Positions 48,101-62,400 of a stretch of 64,000 nucleotides of DNA are shown piece after piece. The stretch lies in NCBI RefSeq assembly GCF_032854445.1, contig NW_027018150.1:1-64000 (forward strand). The letters are read 5' to 3'. A program made the position numbers and the translations under genes. Within the stretch, counting starts at the first letter, position 1, and every line of letters starts with the position of its first letter. The notes below the pieces were generated by a model that did not search any database, was not told the DNA's origin, and worked only from the letters and a program-made list of their open reading frames with translations. The DNA is from Liolophura sinensis (taxonomy: Eukaryota; Mollusca; Polyplacophora; Chitonida; Chitonidae).

Positions 48101-51100
48101 GCCTAACAACGGCTCTTACTCCATGGAAACCAAGGAAATTTGCAATTTTTCAACAGCTGGAGATGCCTGGCCCAATTGCGCATCTTTTGGCACCTTATTG
48201 ATGTGGATCAGTGTTTAATTGTACTTTTTACAGCAGACTGTATCAAGTACCTTGTGTTTTTTATATACAAATGGTGTGGTTTTTCAACATGTAGATAAAG
48301 ACATTGAGTTTGTCTTCGACTTAGAAGTAAGACAATTGCTGGATGAGTTAAATGGGCTTGGCCCAAAGATTTGACGTCTTCTGGGCTACCGAAGGGCACA
48401 TAACTTATAATCAAAAGTTGACTATTGTAATGACCAGTCGCAATATTACATAGTAAATGTAGCCGATTTCAATTAGCAAAAAGCCCAGGCAAAAATCCAA
48501 AAGTGGTAAAACTGTTCCAATGCTGCTGGTAAGAGGCTAATCCGACGTATTTTGTGACGAGAAATCGAATGGTGCAAACCGCGTTGCTCTCCGACCAATA
48601 CTTTTGGCTGTAGCGACAATTGAATGAGCAATTATGTGAAAATCACGTGCCTAACAACGGCTCTTACTCCATGGAAACCAAGGAAATTTGAAATTTTTCA
48701 ACAGCTGGAGATGCCTGGCCCAATTGCGCATCTTTTGGCACCTTATTGATGTGGGTCAGTGTTTAATTGTACTTTTTACAGCAGACTGTATCAAGTACCT
48801 TGTGTTTTTTATATACAAATGGTGTGGTTTTTCAACATGTAGATAAAGACATTGAGTTTGTCTTCGACTTAGAAGTAAGACAATTGCTGGATGAGTTAAA
48901 TGGGCTTGGCCCAAAGATTTGACGTCTTCTGGGCTACCGAAGGGCACATAACTTATAATCAAAAGTTGAATATAGTAATGACCAGTCGCGATATTACATA
49001 GTAAATGTAGCCTAATTTAATTAGCAAAAAGCCCAAGCAAAAATCCAAAAGTGGAAAAACTGTTCTAATGCTGCTGGTAAGAGGCTAATCCGACGTATTT
49101 TGTGACGAGAAATCGAATGGTGCAAACCGCGTTGCTCTCCGACCAATACTTTTGGCTGTAGCGACAATTGAATGAGCATTTATGTGAAAATCACGTGCCC
49201 AGCAACGGCTCTTACTCCATGGAAACCAAGGAAATTTGCAATTTTTCAACAGCTGGAGATGCCTGGCCCAATTGCGCATCTTTTGGCACCTTATTGATGT
49301 GGGTCAGTGTTTAATTGTACTTTTTACAGCAGACTGTATCAAGTACCTTGTGTTTTTTATATACAAATGGTGTGGTTTTTCAACATGTAGATAAAGACAT
49401 TGAGTTTGTCTTCGACTTAGAAGTAAGACGATTGCTGGATGAGTTAAATGGGCTTGGCCCAAAGATTTGACGTCTTCTGGGCTACCGAAGGGCACATAAC
49501 TTATAATCAAAAGTTGAATATAGTAATGACCAGTTGCGATATTACATAGTAAATGTAGCCGAATTGAATTAGCAAAAAGCCCAGGCAAAAATCCAAAAGT
49601 GGAAAAACTGTTCCAATGCTGCTGGTAAGAGGCTAATCCGACGTATTTTGTGACGAGAAATCGAATGGTGCAAACAGCGTTGCTCTCCGCCCAATACTTT
49701 TGGCTGTAGCGACAATTGAATGAGCATTTATGTGAAAATCACGTGCCCAGCAACGGCTCTTACTCCATGGAAACCAAGGAAATTTGCAATTTTTCAACAG
49801 CTGGAGATGCCTGGCCCAATTGCGCATCTTTTGGCACCTTATTGATGTGGGTCAGTGTTTAATTGTACTTTTTACAGCAGACTGTATCAAGTACCTTGTG
49901 TTTTTTATATACAAATGGTGTGGTTTTTCAACATGTAGATAAAGACATTGAGTTTGTCTTCGACTTAGAAGTAAGACAATTGCTGGATGAGTTAAATGGG
50001 CTTGGCCCAAAGATTTGACGTCTTCTGGGCTACCGAAGGGCACATAACTTATAATCAAAAGTTGACTATTGTAATGACCAGTCGCAATATTACATAGTAA
50101 ATGTAGCCGATTTCAATTAGCAAAAAGCCGAGGCAAAAATCCAAAAGTGGTAAAACTGTTCCAATGCTGCTGGTAAGAGGCTAATCCGACGTATTTTGTG
50201 ACGAGAAATCCAATGGTGCAAACCGCGTTGCTCTCCGACCAACACTTATGGCTGTAGCTACAATTGAATGAGCATTTATGTGAAAATCACGTGCCTAACA
50301 ACGGCTCTTACTCCATGGAAACCAAGGAAATTTGCAATTTTTCAACAGCTGGAGATGCCTGGCCCAATTGCGCATCTTTTGGCACCTTATTGATGTGGGT
50401 CAGTGTTTAATTGTACTTTTTACAGCAGACTGTATCAAGTACCTTGTGTTTTTTATATACAAATGGTGTGGTTTTTCAACATGTAGATAAAGACATTGAG
50501 TTTGTCTTCGACTTAGAAGTAAGACAATTGCTGGATGAGTTAAATGGGCTTGGCCCAAAGATTTGACGTCTTCTGGGCTACCGAAGGGCACATAACTTAT
50601 AATCAAAAGTTGAATATAGTAATGACCAGTCGCGATATTACATAGTAAATGTAGCCGAATTTAATTAGCAAAAAGCCCAAGCAAAAATCCAAAAGTGGAA
50701 AAACTGTTCCAATGCTGCTGGTAAGAGGCTAATCCGACGTATTTTGTGACGAGAAATCCAATGGTGCAAACCGCGTTGCTCTCCGACTAATACTTTTGGC
50801 TGTAGCGACAATTGAATGAGCATTTATGTGAAAATCACGTGCCCAGCAACGGCTCTTACTCCATGGAAACCAAGGAAATTTGCAATTTTTCAACAGCTGG
50901 AGATGCCTGGCCCAATTGCGCATCTTTTGGCACCTTATTGATGTGGGTCAGTGTTTAATTGTACTTTTTACAGCAGACTGTATCAAGTACCTTGTGTTTT
51001 TTATATACAAATGGTGTGGTTTTTCAACATGTAGATAAAGACATTGAGTTTGTCTTCGACTTAGAAGTAAGACAATTGCTGGATGAGTTAAATGGGCTTG

Positions 51101-53211
51101 GCCCAAAGATTTGACGTCTTCTGGGCTACCGAAGGGCACATAACTTATAATCAAAAGTTGAATATAGTAATGACCAGTCGCGATATTACATAGTAAATGT
51201 AGCCGAATTGAATTAGCAAAAAGCCCAGGCAAAAATCCAAAAGTGGAAAAACTGTTCCAATGCTGCTGGTAAGAGGCTAATCCGACGTATTTTGTGACGA
51301 GAAATCGAATGGTGCAAACTGCGTTGCTCTCCGACCAATACTTTTGGCTGTAGCGACAATTGAATGAGCATTTATGTGAAAATCACGTGCCTAACAACGG
51401 CTCTTACTCCATGGAAACCAAGGAAATTTGCAATTTTTCAACAGCTGGAGATGCCTGGCCCAATTGCGCATCTTTTGGCACCTTATTGATGTGGGTCAGT
51501 GTTTAATTGTACTTTTTACAGCAGACTGTATCAAGTACCTTGTGTTTTTTATATACAAATGGTGTGGTTTTTCAACATGTAGATAAAGACATTGAGTTTG
51601 TCTTCGACTTAGAAGTAAGACAATTGCTGGATGAGTTAAATGGGCTTGGCCCAAAGATTTGACGTCTTCTGGGCTACCGAAGGGCACATAACTTATAATC
51701 AAAAGTTGACTATTGTAATGACCAGTCGCAATATTACATAGTAAATGTAGCCGAATTGAATTAGCAAAAAGCCCAGGCAAAAATCCAAAAGTGGTAAAAC
51801 TGTTCCAATGCTGCTGGTAAGAGGCTAATCCGACGTATTTTGTGACGAGAAATCGAATGGTGCAAACCGCGTTGCTCTCCGACCAACACTTATGGCTGTA
51901 GCTACAATTGAATGAGCATTTATGTGAAAATCACGTGCCTAACAACGGCTCTTACTCCATGGAAACCAAGGAAATTTGCAATTTTTCAACAGCTGGAGAT
52001 GCCTGGCCCAATTGCGCATCTTTTGGCACCTTATTGATGTGGGTCAGTGTTTAATTGTACTTTTTACAGCAGACTGTATCAAGTACCTTGTGTTTTTTAT
52101 ATACAAATGGTGTGGTTTTTCAACATGTAGATAAAGACATTGAGTTTGTCTTCGACTTAGAAGTAAGACAATTGCTGGATGAGTTAAATGGGCTTGGCCC
52201 AAAGATTTGACGTCTTCTGGGCTACCGAAGGGCACATAACTTATAATCAAAAGTTGAATATAGTAATGACCAGTCGCGATATTACATAGTAAATGTAGCC
52301 GAATTTAATTAGCAAAAAGCCCAAGCAAAAATCCAAAAGTGGAAAAACTGTTCCAATGCTGCTGGTAAGAGGCTAATCCGACGTATTTTGTGACGAGAAA
52401 TCGAATGGTGCAAACCGCGTTGCTCTCCGACCACTACTTTTGGCTGTAGCGACAATTGAATGAGCATTTATGTGAAAATCACGTGCCCAGCAACGGCTCT
52501 TACTCCATGGAAACCAAGGAAATTTGCAATTTTTCAACAGCTGGAGATGCCTGGCCCAATTGCGCATCTTTTGGCACCTTATTGATGTGGGTCAGTGTTT
52601 AATTGTACTTTTTACAGCAGACTGTATCAAGTACCTTGTGTTTTTTATATACAAATGGTGTGGTTTTTCAACATGTAGATAAAGACATTGAGTTTGTCTT
52701 CGACTTAGAAGTAAGACAATTGCTGGATGAGTTAAATGGGCTTGGCCCAAAGATTTGACGTCTTCTGGGCTACCGAAGGGCACATAACTTATAATCAAAA
52801 GTTGAATATAGTAATGACCAGTCGCGATATTACATAGTAAATGTAGCCGAATTGAATTAGCAAAAAGCCCAGGCAAAAATCCAAAAGTCGAAAAACTGTT
52901 CCAATGCTGCTGGTAAGAGGCTAATCCGACGTATTTTGTGACGAGAAATCGAATGGTGCAAACCGCGTTGCTCTCCGACCAATACTTTTGGCTGTAGCGA
53001 CAATTGAATGAGCATTTATGTGAAAATCACGTGCCTAACAACGGCTCTTACTCCATGGAAACCAAGGAAATTTGCAATTTTTCAACAGCTGGAGATGCCT
53101 GGCCCAATTGCGCATCTTTTGGCACCTTATTGATGTGGGTCAGTGTTTAATTGTACTTTTTACAGCAGACTGTATCAAATACCTTGTGTTTTTTATATAC
53201 AAATGGTGTGG

Positions 53212-53218
53212 TTTTTTT
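53212..53218. other. T-run expansion, inherited in the 19-mer
   Basis: Seven T's precede AACATG where the norm is five T's and a C. This is a one-base gain plus loss of the C. The same allele lies at 63625-63631, so it predates the 10.4-kb duplication and is not a sequencing error. Confidence 0.9.
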
Positions 53219-54698
53219 AACATGTAGATAAAGACATTGAGTTTGTCTTCGACTTAGAAGTAAGACAATTGCTGGATGAGTTAAATGGGCTTGGCCCAAA
53301 GATTTGACGTCTTCTGGGCTACCGAAGGGCACATAACTTATAATCAAAAGTTGAATATAGTAATGACCAGTCGCGATATTACATAGTAAATGTAGCCTAA
53401 TTTAATTAGCAAAAAGCCCAAGCAAAAATCCAAAAGTGGAAAAACTGTTCCAATGCTGCTGGTAAGAGGCTAATCCGACGTATTTTGTGACGAGAAATCG
53501 AATGGTGCAAACCGCGTTGCTCTCCGACCAATACTTTTGGCTGTAGCGACAATTGAATGAGCATTTATGTGAAAATCACGTGCCTAACAACGGCTCTTAC
53601 TCCATGGAAACCAAGGAAATTTGCAATTTTTCAACAGCTGGAGATGCCTGGCCCAATTGCGCATCTTTTGGCACCTTATTGATGTGGGTCAGTGTTCAAT
53701 TGTACTTTTTACAGCAGACTGTATCAAGTACCTTGTTGTTTTTATATACAAATGGTGTGGTTTTTCAACATGTAGATAAAGACATTGAGTTTGTCTTCGA
53801 CTTAGAAGTAAGACAATTGCTGGATGAGTTAAATGGGCTTGGCCCAAAGATTTGACGTCTTCTGGGCTACCGAAGGGCACATAACTTATAATCAAAAGTT
53901 GAATATAGTAATGACCAGTCGCGATATTACATAGTAAATGTAGCCGAATTGAATTAGCAAAAAGCCCAAGCAAAAATCCAAAAGTGGAAAAACTGTTCCA
54001 ATGCTGCTGGTAAGAGGCTAATCCGACGTATTTTGTGACGAGAAATCGAATGGTGCAAACCGCGTTGCTCTCCGACCAATACTTTTGGCTGTAGCGACAA
54101 TTGAATGAGCATTTATGTGAAAATCACGTGCCTAACAACGGCTCTTACTCCATGGAAACCAAGGAAATTTGCAATTTTTCAACAGCTGGAGATGCCTGGC
54201 CCAATTGCGCATCTTTTGGCACCTTATTGATGTGGGTCAGTGTTCAATTGTACTTTTTACAGCAGACTGTATCAAGTACCTTGTGTTTTTTATATACAAA
54301 TGGTGTGGTTTTTCAACATGTAGATAAAGACATTGAGTTTGTCTTCGACTTAGAAGTAAGACAATTGCTGGATGAGTTAAATGGGCTTGGCCCAAAGATT
54401 TGACGTCTTCTGGGCTACCGAAGGGCACATAACTTATAATCAAAAGTTGAATATAGTAATGACCAGTCGCGATATTACATAGTAAATGTAGCCGAATTTA
54501 ATTAGCAAAAAGCCCAAGCAAAAATCCAAAAGTGGAAAAACTGTTCCAATGCTGCTGGTAAGAGGCTAATCCGACGTATTTTGTGACGAGAAATCGAATG
54601 GTGCAAACCGCGTTGCTCTCCGACCAATACTTTTGGCTGTAGCGACAATTGAATGAGCATTTATGTGAAAATCACGTGCCCAGCAACGGCTCTTACTC

Positions 54699-54781
54699 TA
54701 TGGAAACCAAGGAAATTTGCAATTTTTTAACAGCTGGAGATGCCTGACTCAAATGCGCATCTTTTGGCACCTTATTGATGC
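54699..54781. repeat. Locally diverged patch in one monomer
   Basis: Six substitutions relative to nearly every other monomer lie within 83 bp: CCATGG to CTATGG (54699), TTCAAC to TTTAAC (54728), GGCCC to GACTC (54747 and 54749), AATTGCG to AAATGCG (54753) and GATGTGG to GATGCGG (54781). Three are C to T, one G to A, one T to C and one T to A. Other monomers normally differ from their subtype at 0-2 private sites over the whole 548 bp. Confidence 0.85.
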
Positions 54782-56727
54782 GGGTCAGTGTTCAATTGTA
54801 CTTTTTACAGCAGACTGTATCAAGTACCTTGTTGTTTTTATATACAAATGGTGTGGTTTTTCAACATGTAGATAAAGACATTGAGTTTGTCTTCGACTTA
54901 GAAGTAAGACAATTGCTGGATGAGTTAAATGGGCTTGGCCCAAAGATTTGACGTCTTCTGGGCTACCGAAGGGCACATAACTTATAATCAAAAGTTGAAT
55001 ATAGTAATGACCAGTCGCGATATTACATAGTAAATGTAGCCGAATTGAATTAGCAAAAAGCCCAGGCAAAAATCCAAAAGTGGAAAAACTGTTCCAATGC
55101 TGCTGGTAAGAGGCTAATCCGACGTATTTTGTGACGAGAAATCGAATGGTGCAAACCGCGTTGCTCTCCGACCAATACTTTTGGCTATAGCGACAATTGA
55201 ATGAGCATTTATGTGAAAATCACGTGCCCAGCAACGGCTCTTACTCCATGGAAACCAAGGAAATTTGCAATTTTTCAACAGCTGGAGATGCCTGGCCCAA
55301 TTGCGCATCTTTTGGCACCTTATTGATGTGGGTCAGTGTTTAATTGTACTTTTTACAGCAGACTGTATCAAGTACCTTGTGTTTTTTATATACAAATGGT
55401 GTGGTGTTTCAACATGTAGATAAAGACATTGAGTTTGTCTTCGACTTAGAAGTAAGACAATTGCTGGATGAGTTAAATGGGCTTGGCCCAAAGATTTGAC
55501 GTCTTCTGGGCTACCGAAGGGCACATAACTTATAATCAAAAGTTGAATATAGTAATGACCAGTCGCGATATTACATAGTAAATGTAGCCGAATTTAATTA
55601 GCAAAAAGCCCAAGGAAAAATCCAGAAGTGGAAAAACTGTTCCAATGCTGCTGGTAAGAGGCTAATCCGACGTATTTTGTGACGAGAAATCGAATGGTGC
55701 AAACCGCGTTGCTCTCCGACCAATACTTTTGGCTGTAGCGACAATTGAATGAGCATTTATGTGAAAATCACGTGCCTAACAACGGCTCTTACTCCATGGA
55801 AACCAAGGAAATTTGCAATTTTTCAACAGCTGGAGATGCCTGGCCCAATTGCGCATCTTTTGGCACCTTATTGATGTGGGTCAGTGTTCAATTGTACTTT
55901 TTACAGCAGACTGTATCAAGTACCTTGTTGTTTTTATATACAAATGGTGTGGTTTTTCAACATGTAGATAAAGACATTGAGTTTGTCTTCGACTTAGAAG
56001 TAAGACAATTGCTGGATGAGTTAAATGGGCTTGGCCCAAAGATTTGACGTCTTCTGGGCTACCGAAGGGCACATAACTTATAATCAAAAGTTGAATATAG
56101 TAATGACCAGTCGCGATATTACATAGTAAATGTAGCCGAATTGAATTAGCAAAAAGCCCAAGCAAAAATCCAAAAGTGGAAAAACTGTTCCAATGCTGCT
56201 GGTAAGAGGCTAATCCGACGTATTTTGTGACGAGAAATCGAATGGTGCAAACCGCGTTGCTCTCCGACCAACACTTATGGCTGTAGCTACAATTGAATGA
56301 GCATTTATGTGAAAATCACGTGCCCAGCAACGGCTCTTACTCCATGGAAACCAAGGAAATTTGCAATTTTTCAACAGCTGGAGATGCCTGGCCCAATTGC
56401 GCATCTTTTGGCACCTTATTGATGTGGGTCAGTGTTTAATTGTACTTTTTACAGCAGACTGTATCAAATACCTTGTGTTTTTTATATACAAATGGTGTGG
56501 TTTTTCAACATGTAGATAAAGACATTGAGTTTGTCTTCGACTTAGAAGTAAGACAATTGCTGGATGAGTTAAATGGGCTTGGCCCAAAGATTTGACGTCT
56601 TCTGGGCTACCGAAGGGCACATAACTTATAATCAAAAGTTGAATATAGTAATGACCAGTCGCGATATTACATAGTAAATGTAGCCTAATTTAATTAGCAA
56701 AAAGCCCAAGCAAAAATCCAAAAGTGG

Positions 56728-56733
56728 AAAAAA
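56728..56733. other. Single-base insertion in an A run (+A)
   Basis: Six A's before CTGCTCC. The paralogous position in copy A (about 46315) has five. It arose after the 19-mer duplication, or is a homopolymer error. Confidence 0.8.
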
Positions 56734-59452
56734 CTGCTCCAATGCTGCTGGTAAGAGGCTAATCCGACGTATTTTGTGACGAGAAATCGAATGGTGCAAA
56801 CCGCGTTGCTCTCCGACCAATACTTTTGGCTGTAGCGACAATTGAATGAGCATTTATGTGAAAATCACGTGCCTAACAACGGCTCTTACTCCATGGAAAC
56901 CAAGGAAATTTGCAATTTTTCAACAGCTGGAGATGCCTGGCCCAATTGCGCATCTTTTGGCACCTTATTGATGTGGGTCAGTGTTTAATTGTACTTTTTA
57001 CAGCAGACTGTATCAAGTACCTTGTGTTTTTTATATACAAATGGTGTGGTTTTTCAACATGTAGATAAAGACATTGAGTTTGTCTTCGACTTAGAAGTAA
57101 GACAATTGCTGGATGAGTTAAATGGGCTTGGCCCAAAGATTTGACGTCTTCTGGGCTACCGAAGGGCACATAACTTATAATCAAAAGTTGACTATTGTAA
57201 TGACCAGTCGCAATATTACATAGTAAATGTAGCCGATTTCAATTAGCAAAAAGCCCAGGCAAAAATCCAAAAGTGGTAAAACTGTTCCAATGCTGCTGGT
57301 AAGAGGCTAATCCGACGTATTTTGTGACGAGAAATCCAATGGTGCAAACCGCGTTGCTCTCCGACCAACACTTATGGCTGTAGCTACAATTGAATGAGCA
57401 TTTATGTGAAAATCACGTGCCTAACAACGGCTCTTACTCCATGGAAACCAAGGAAATTTGCAATTTTTCAACAGCTGGAGATGCCTGGCCCAATTGCGCA
57501 TCTTTTGGCACCTTATTGATGTGGGTCAGTGTTCAATTGTACTTTTTACAGCAGACTGTATCAAGTACCTTGTGTTTTTTATATACAAATGGTGTGGTTT
57601 TTCAACATGTAGATAAAGACATTGAGTTTGTCTTCGACTTAGAAGTAAGACAATTGCTGGATGAGTTAAATGGGCTTGGCCCAAAGATTTGACGTCTTCT
57701 GGGCTACCGAAGGGCACATAACTTATAATCAAAAGTTGAATATAGTAATGACCAGTCGCGATATTACATAGTAAATGTAGCCGAATTTAATTAGCAAAAA
57801 GCCCAAGCAAAAATCCAAAAGTGGAAAAACTGTTCCAATGCTGCTGGTAAGAGGCTAATCCGACGTATTTTGTGACGAGAAATCGAATGGTGCAAACCGC
57901 GTTGCTCTCCGACCAATACTTTTGGCTGTAGCGACAATTGAATGAGCATTTATGTGAAAATCACGTGCCCAGCAACGGCTCTTACTCCATGGAAACCAAG
58001 GAAATTTGCAATTTTTCAACAGCTGGAGATGCCTGGCCCAATTGCGCATCTTTTGGCACCTTATTGATGTGGGTCAGTGTTTAATTGTACTTTTTACAGC
58101 AGACTGTATCAAATACCTTGTGTTTTTTATATACAAATGGTGTGGTTTTTCAACATGTAGATAAAGACATTGAGTTTGTCTTCGACTTAGAAGTAAGACA
58201 ATTGCTGGATGAGTTAAATGGGCTTGGCCCAAAGATTTGACGTCTTCTGGGCTACCGAAGGGCACATAACTTATAATCAAAAGTTGAATATAGTAATGAC
58301 CAGTCGCGATATTACATAGTAAATGTAGCCTAATTTAATTAGCAAAAAGCCCAGGCAAAAATCCAAAAGTGGAAAAACTGTTCCAATGCTGCTGGTAAGA
58401 GGCTAATCCGACGTATTTTGTGACGAGAAATCCAATGGTGCAAACCGCGTTGCTCTCCGACCAATACTTTTGGCTGTAGCGACAATTGAATGAGCATTTA
58501 TGTGAAAATCACGTGCCCAGCAACGGCTCTTACTCCATGGAAACCAAGGAAATTTGCAATTTTTCAACAGCTGGAGATGCCTGGCCCAATTGCGCATCTT
58601 TTGGCACCTTATTGATGTGGGTCAGTGTTTAATTGTACTTTTTACAGCAGACTGTATCAAGTACCTTGTGTTTTTTATATACAAATGGTGTGGTTTTTCA
58701 ACATGTAGATAAAGACATTGAGTTTGTCTTCGACTTAGAAGTAAGACAATTGCTGGATGAGTTAAATGGGCTTGGCCCAAAGATTTGACGTCTTCTGGGC
58801 TACCGAAGGGCACATAACTTATAATCAAAAGTTGACTATTGTAATGACCAGTCGCAATATTACATAGTAAATGTAGCCGATTTCAATTAGCAAAAAGCCC
58901 AGGCAAAAATCCAAAAGTGGTAAAACTGTTCCAATGCTGCTGGTAAGAGGCTAATCCGACGTATTTTGTGACGAGAAATCGAATGGTGCAAACCGCGTTG
59001 CTCTCCGACCAATACTTTTGGCTGTAGCGACAATTGAATGAGCAATTATGTGAAAATCACGTGCCTAACAACGGCTCTTACTCCATGGAAACCAAGGAAA
59101 TTTGAAATTTTTCAACAGCTGGAGATGCCTGGCCCAATTGCGCATCTTTTGGCACCTTATTGATGTGGGTCAGTGTTTAATTGTACTTTTTACAGCAGAC
59201 TGTATCAAGTACCTTGTGTTTTTTATATACAAATGGTGTGGTTTTTCAACATGTAGATAAAGACATTGAGTTTGTCTTCGACTTAGAAGTAAGACAATTG
59301 CTGGATGAGTTAAATGGGCTTGGCCCAAAGATTTGACGTCTTCTGGGCTACCGAAGGGCACATAACTTATAATCAAAAGTTGAATATAGTAATGACCAGT
59401 CGCGATATTACATAGTAAATGTAGCCTAATTTAATTAGCAAAAAGCCCAAGC

Positions 59453-59456
59453 AAAA
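59453..59456. other. Single-base deletion in an A run (-A)
   Basis: CAAGCAAAATCC with four A's. Copy A (about 49037) and all other copies have five. Confidence 0.8.
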
Positions 59457-62400
59457 TCCAAAAGTGGAAAAACTGTTCTAATGCTGCTGGTAAGAGACTA
59501 ATCCGACGTATTTTGTGACGAGAAATCGAATGGTGCAAACCGCGTTGCTCTCCGACCAATACTTTTGGCTGTAGCGACAATTGAATGAGCATTTATGTGA
59601 AAATCACGTGCCCAGCAACGGCTCTTACTCCATGGAAACCAAGGAAATTTGCAATTTTTCAACAGCTGGAGATGCCTGGCCCAATTGCGCATCTTTTGGC
59701 ACCTTATTGATGTGGGTCAGTGTTTAATTGTACTTTTTACAGCAGACTGTATCAAGTACCTTGTGTTTTTTATATACAAATGGTGTGGTTTTTCAACATG
59801 TAGATAAAGACATTGAGTTTGTCTTCGACTTAGAAGTAAGACAATTGCTGGATGAGTTAAATGGGCTTGGCCCAAAGATTTGACGTCTTCTGGGCTACCG
59901 AAGGGCACATAACTTATAATCAAAAGTTGAATATAGTAATGACCAGTTGCGATATTACATAGTAAATGTAGCCGAATTGAATTAGCAAAAAGCCCAGGCA
60001 AAAATCCAAAAGTGGAAAAACTGTTCCAATGCTGCTGGTAAGAGGCTAATCCGACGTATTTTGTGACGAGAAATCGAATGGTGCAAACCGCGTTGCTCTC
60101 CGCCCAATACTTTTGGCTGTAGCGACAATTGAATGAGCATTTATGTGAAAATCACGTGCCCAGCAACGGCTCTTACTCCATGGAAACCAAGGAAATTTGC
60201 AATTTTTCAACAGCTGGAGATGCCTGGCCCAATTGCGCATCTTTTGGCACCTTATTGATGTGGGTCAGTGTTTAATTGTACTTTTTACAGCAGACTGTAT
60301 CAAGTACCTTGTGTTTTTTATATACAAATGGTGTGGTTTTTCAACATGTAGATAAAGACATTGAGTTTGTCTTCGACTTAGAAGTAAGACAATTGCTGGA
60401 TGAGTTAAATGGGCTTGGCCCAAAGATTTGACGTCTTCTGGGCTACCGAAGGGCACATAACTTATAATCAAAAGTTGACTATTGTAATGACCAGTCGCAA
60501 TATTACATAGTAAATGTAGCCGATTTCAATTAGCAAAAAGCCCAGGCAAAAATCCAAAAGTGGTAAAACTGTTCCAATGCTGCTGGTAAGAGGCTAATCC
60601 GACGTATTTTGTGACGAGAAATCCAATGGTGCAAACCGCGTTGCTCTCCGACCAACACTTATGGCTGTAGCTACAATTGAATGAGCATTTATGTGAAAAT
60701 CACGTGCCTAACAACGGCTCTTACTCCATGGAAACCAAGGAAATTTGCAATTTTTCAACAGCTGGAGATGCCTGGCCCAATTGCGCATCTTTTGGCACCT
60801 TATTGATGTGGGTCAGTGTTTAATTGTACTTTTTACAGCAGACTGTATCAAGTACCTTGTGTTTTTTATATACAAATGGTGTGGTTTTTCAACATGTAGA
60901 TAAAGACATTGAGTTTGTCTTCGACTTAGAAGTAAGACAATTGCTGGATGAGTTAAATGGGCTTGGCCCAAAGATTTGACGTCTTCTGGGCTACCGAAGG
61001 GCACATAACTTATAATCAAAAGTTGAATATAGTAATGACCAGTCGCGATATTACATAGTAAATGTAGCCGAATTTAATTAGCAAAAAGCCCAAGCAAAAA
61101 TCCAAAAGTGGAAAAACTGTTCCAATGCTGCTGGTAAGAGGCTAATCCGACGTATTTTGTGACGAGAAATCGAATGGTGCAAACCGCGTTGCTCTCCGAC
61201 CAATACTTTTGGCTGTAGCGACAATTGAATGAGCATTTATGTGAAAATCACGTGCCCAGCAACGGCTCTTACTCCATGGAAACCAAGGAAATTTGCAATT
61301 TTTCAACAGCTGGAGATGCCTGGCCCAATTGCGCATCTTTTGGCACCTTATTGATGTGGGTCAGTGTTTAATTGTACTTTTTACAGCAGACTGTATCAAG
61401 TACCTTGTGTTTTTTATATACAAATGGTGTGGTTTTTCAACATGTAGATAAAGACATTGAGTTTGTCTTCGACTTAGAAGTAAGACAATTGCTGGATGAG
61501 TTAAATGGGCTTGGCCCAAAGATTTGACGTCTTCTGGGCTACCGAAGGGCACATAACTTATAATCAAAAGTTGAATATAGTAATGACCAGTCGCGATATT
61601 ACATAGTAAATGTAGCCGAATTGAATTAGCAAAAAGCCCAGGCAAAAATCCAAAAGTGGAAAAACTGTTCCAATGCTGCTGGTAAGAGGCTAATCCGACG
61701 TATTTTGTGACGAGAAATCGAATGGTGCAAACTGCGTTGCTCTCCGACCAATACCTTTGGCTGTAGCGACAATTGAATGAGCATTTATGTGAAAATCACG
61801 TGCCTAACAACGGCTCTTACTCCATGGAAACCAAGGAAATTTGCAATTTTTCAACAGCTGGAGATGCCTGGCCCAATTGCGCATCTTTTGGCACCTTATT
61901 GATGTGGGTCAGTGTTTAATTGTACTTTTTACAGCAGACTGTATCAAGTACCTTGTGTTTTTTATATACAAATGGTGTGGTTTTTCAACATGTAGATAAA
62001 GACATTGAGTTTGTCTTCGACTTAGAAGTAAGACAATTGCTGGATGAGTTAAATGGGCTTGGCCCAAAGATTTGACGTCTTCTGGGCTACCGAAGGGCAC
62101 ATAACTTATAATCAAAAGTTGACTATTGTAATGACCAGTCGCAATATTACATAGTAAATGTAGCCGAATTGAATTAGCAAAAAGCCCAGGCAAAAATCCA
62201 AAAGTGGTAAAACTGTTCCAATGCTGCTGGTAAGAGGCTAATCCGACGTATTTTGTGACGAGAAATCGAATGGTGCAAACCGCGTTGCTCTCCGACCAAC
62301 ACTTATGGCTGTAGCTACAATTGAATGAGCATTTATGTGAAAATCACGTGCCTAACAACGGCTCTTACTCCATGGAAACCAAGGAAATTTGCAATTTTTC

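Larger units (their letters stand above)
45325..55737. repeat. 19-monomer higher-order repeat unit, copy A (10,413 bp)
   Basis: The sequence from about 45325 recurs at +10,413. Shared rare variants prove the register: GAGCAATTATG (48628 and 59041), GAAATTTGAAATTTTTCA (about 48686 and 59099), CAGTTGCGAT (49531 and 59945), CCACTACTTTT (52431 and 62844), AAGTCGAAAAACT (52886 and 63299), and a seven-T run before AACATG (53212 and 63625). The unit is 19 x 548 + 1, the extra base being that T. The left limit is set by sequence before about 45325 differing from its counterpart before 55738. By eye the overlapping 8.26 kb differs at roughly a dozen or so substitutions plus two single-base indels. Confidence 0.9.
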
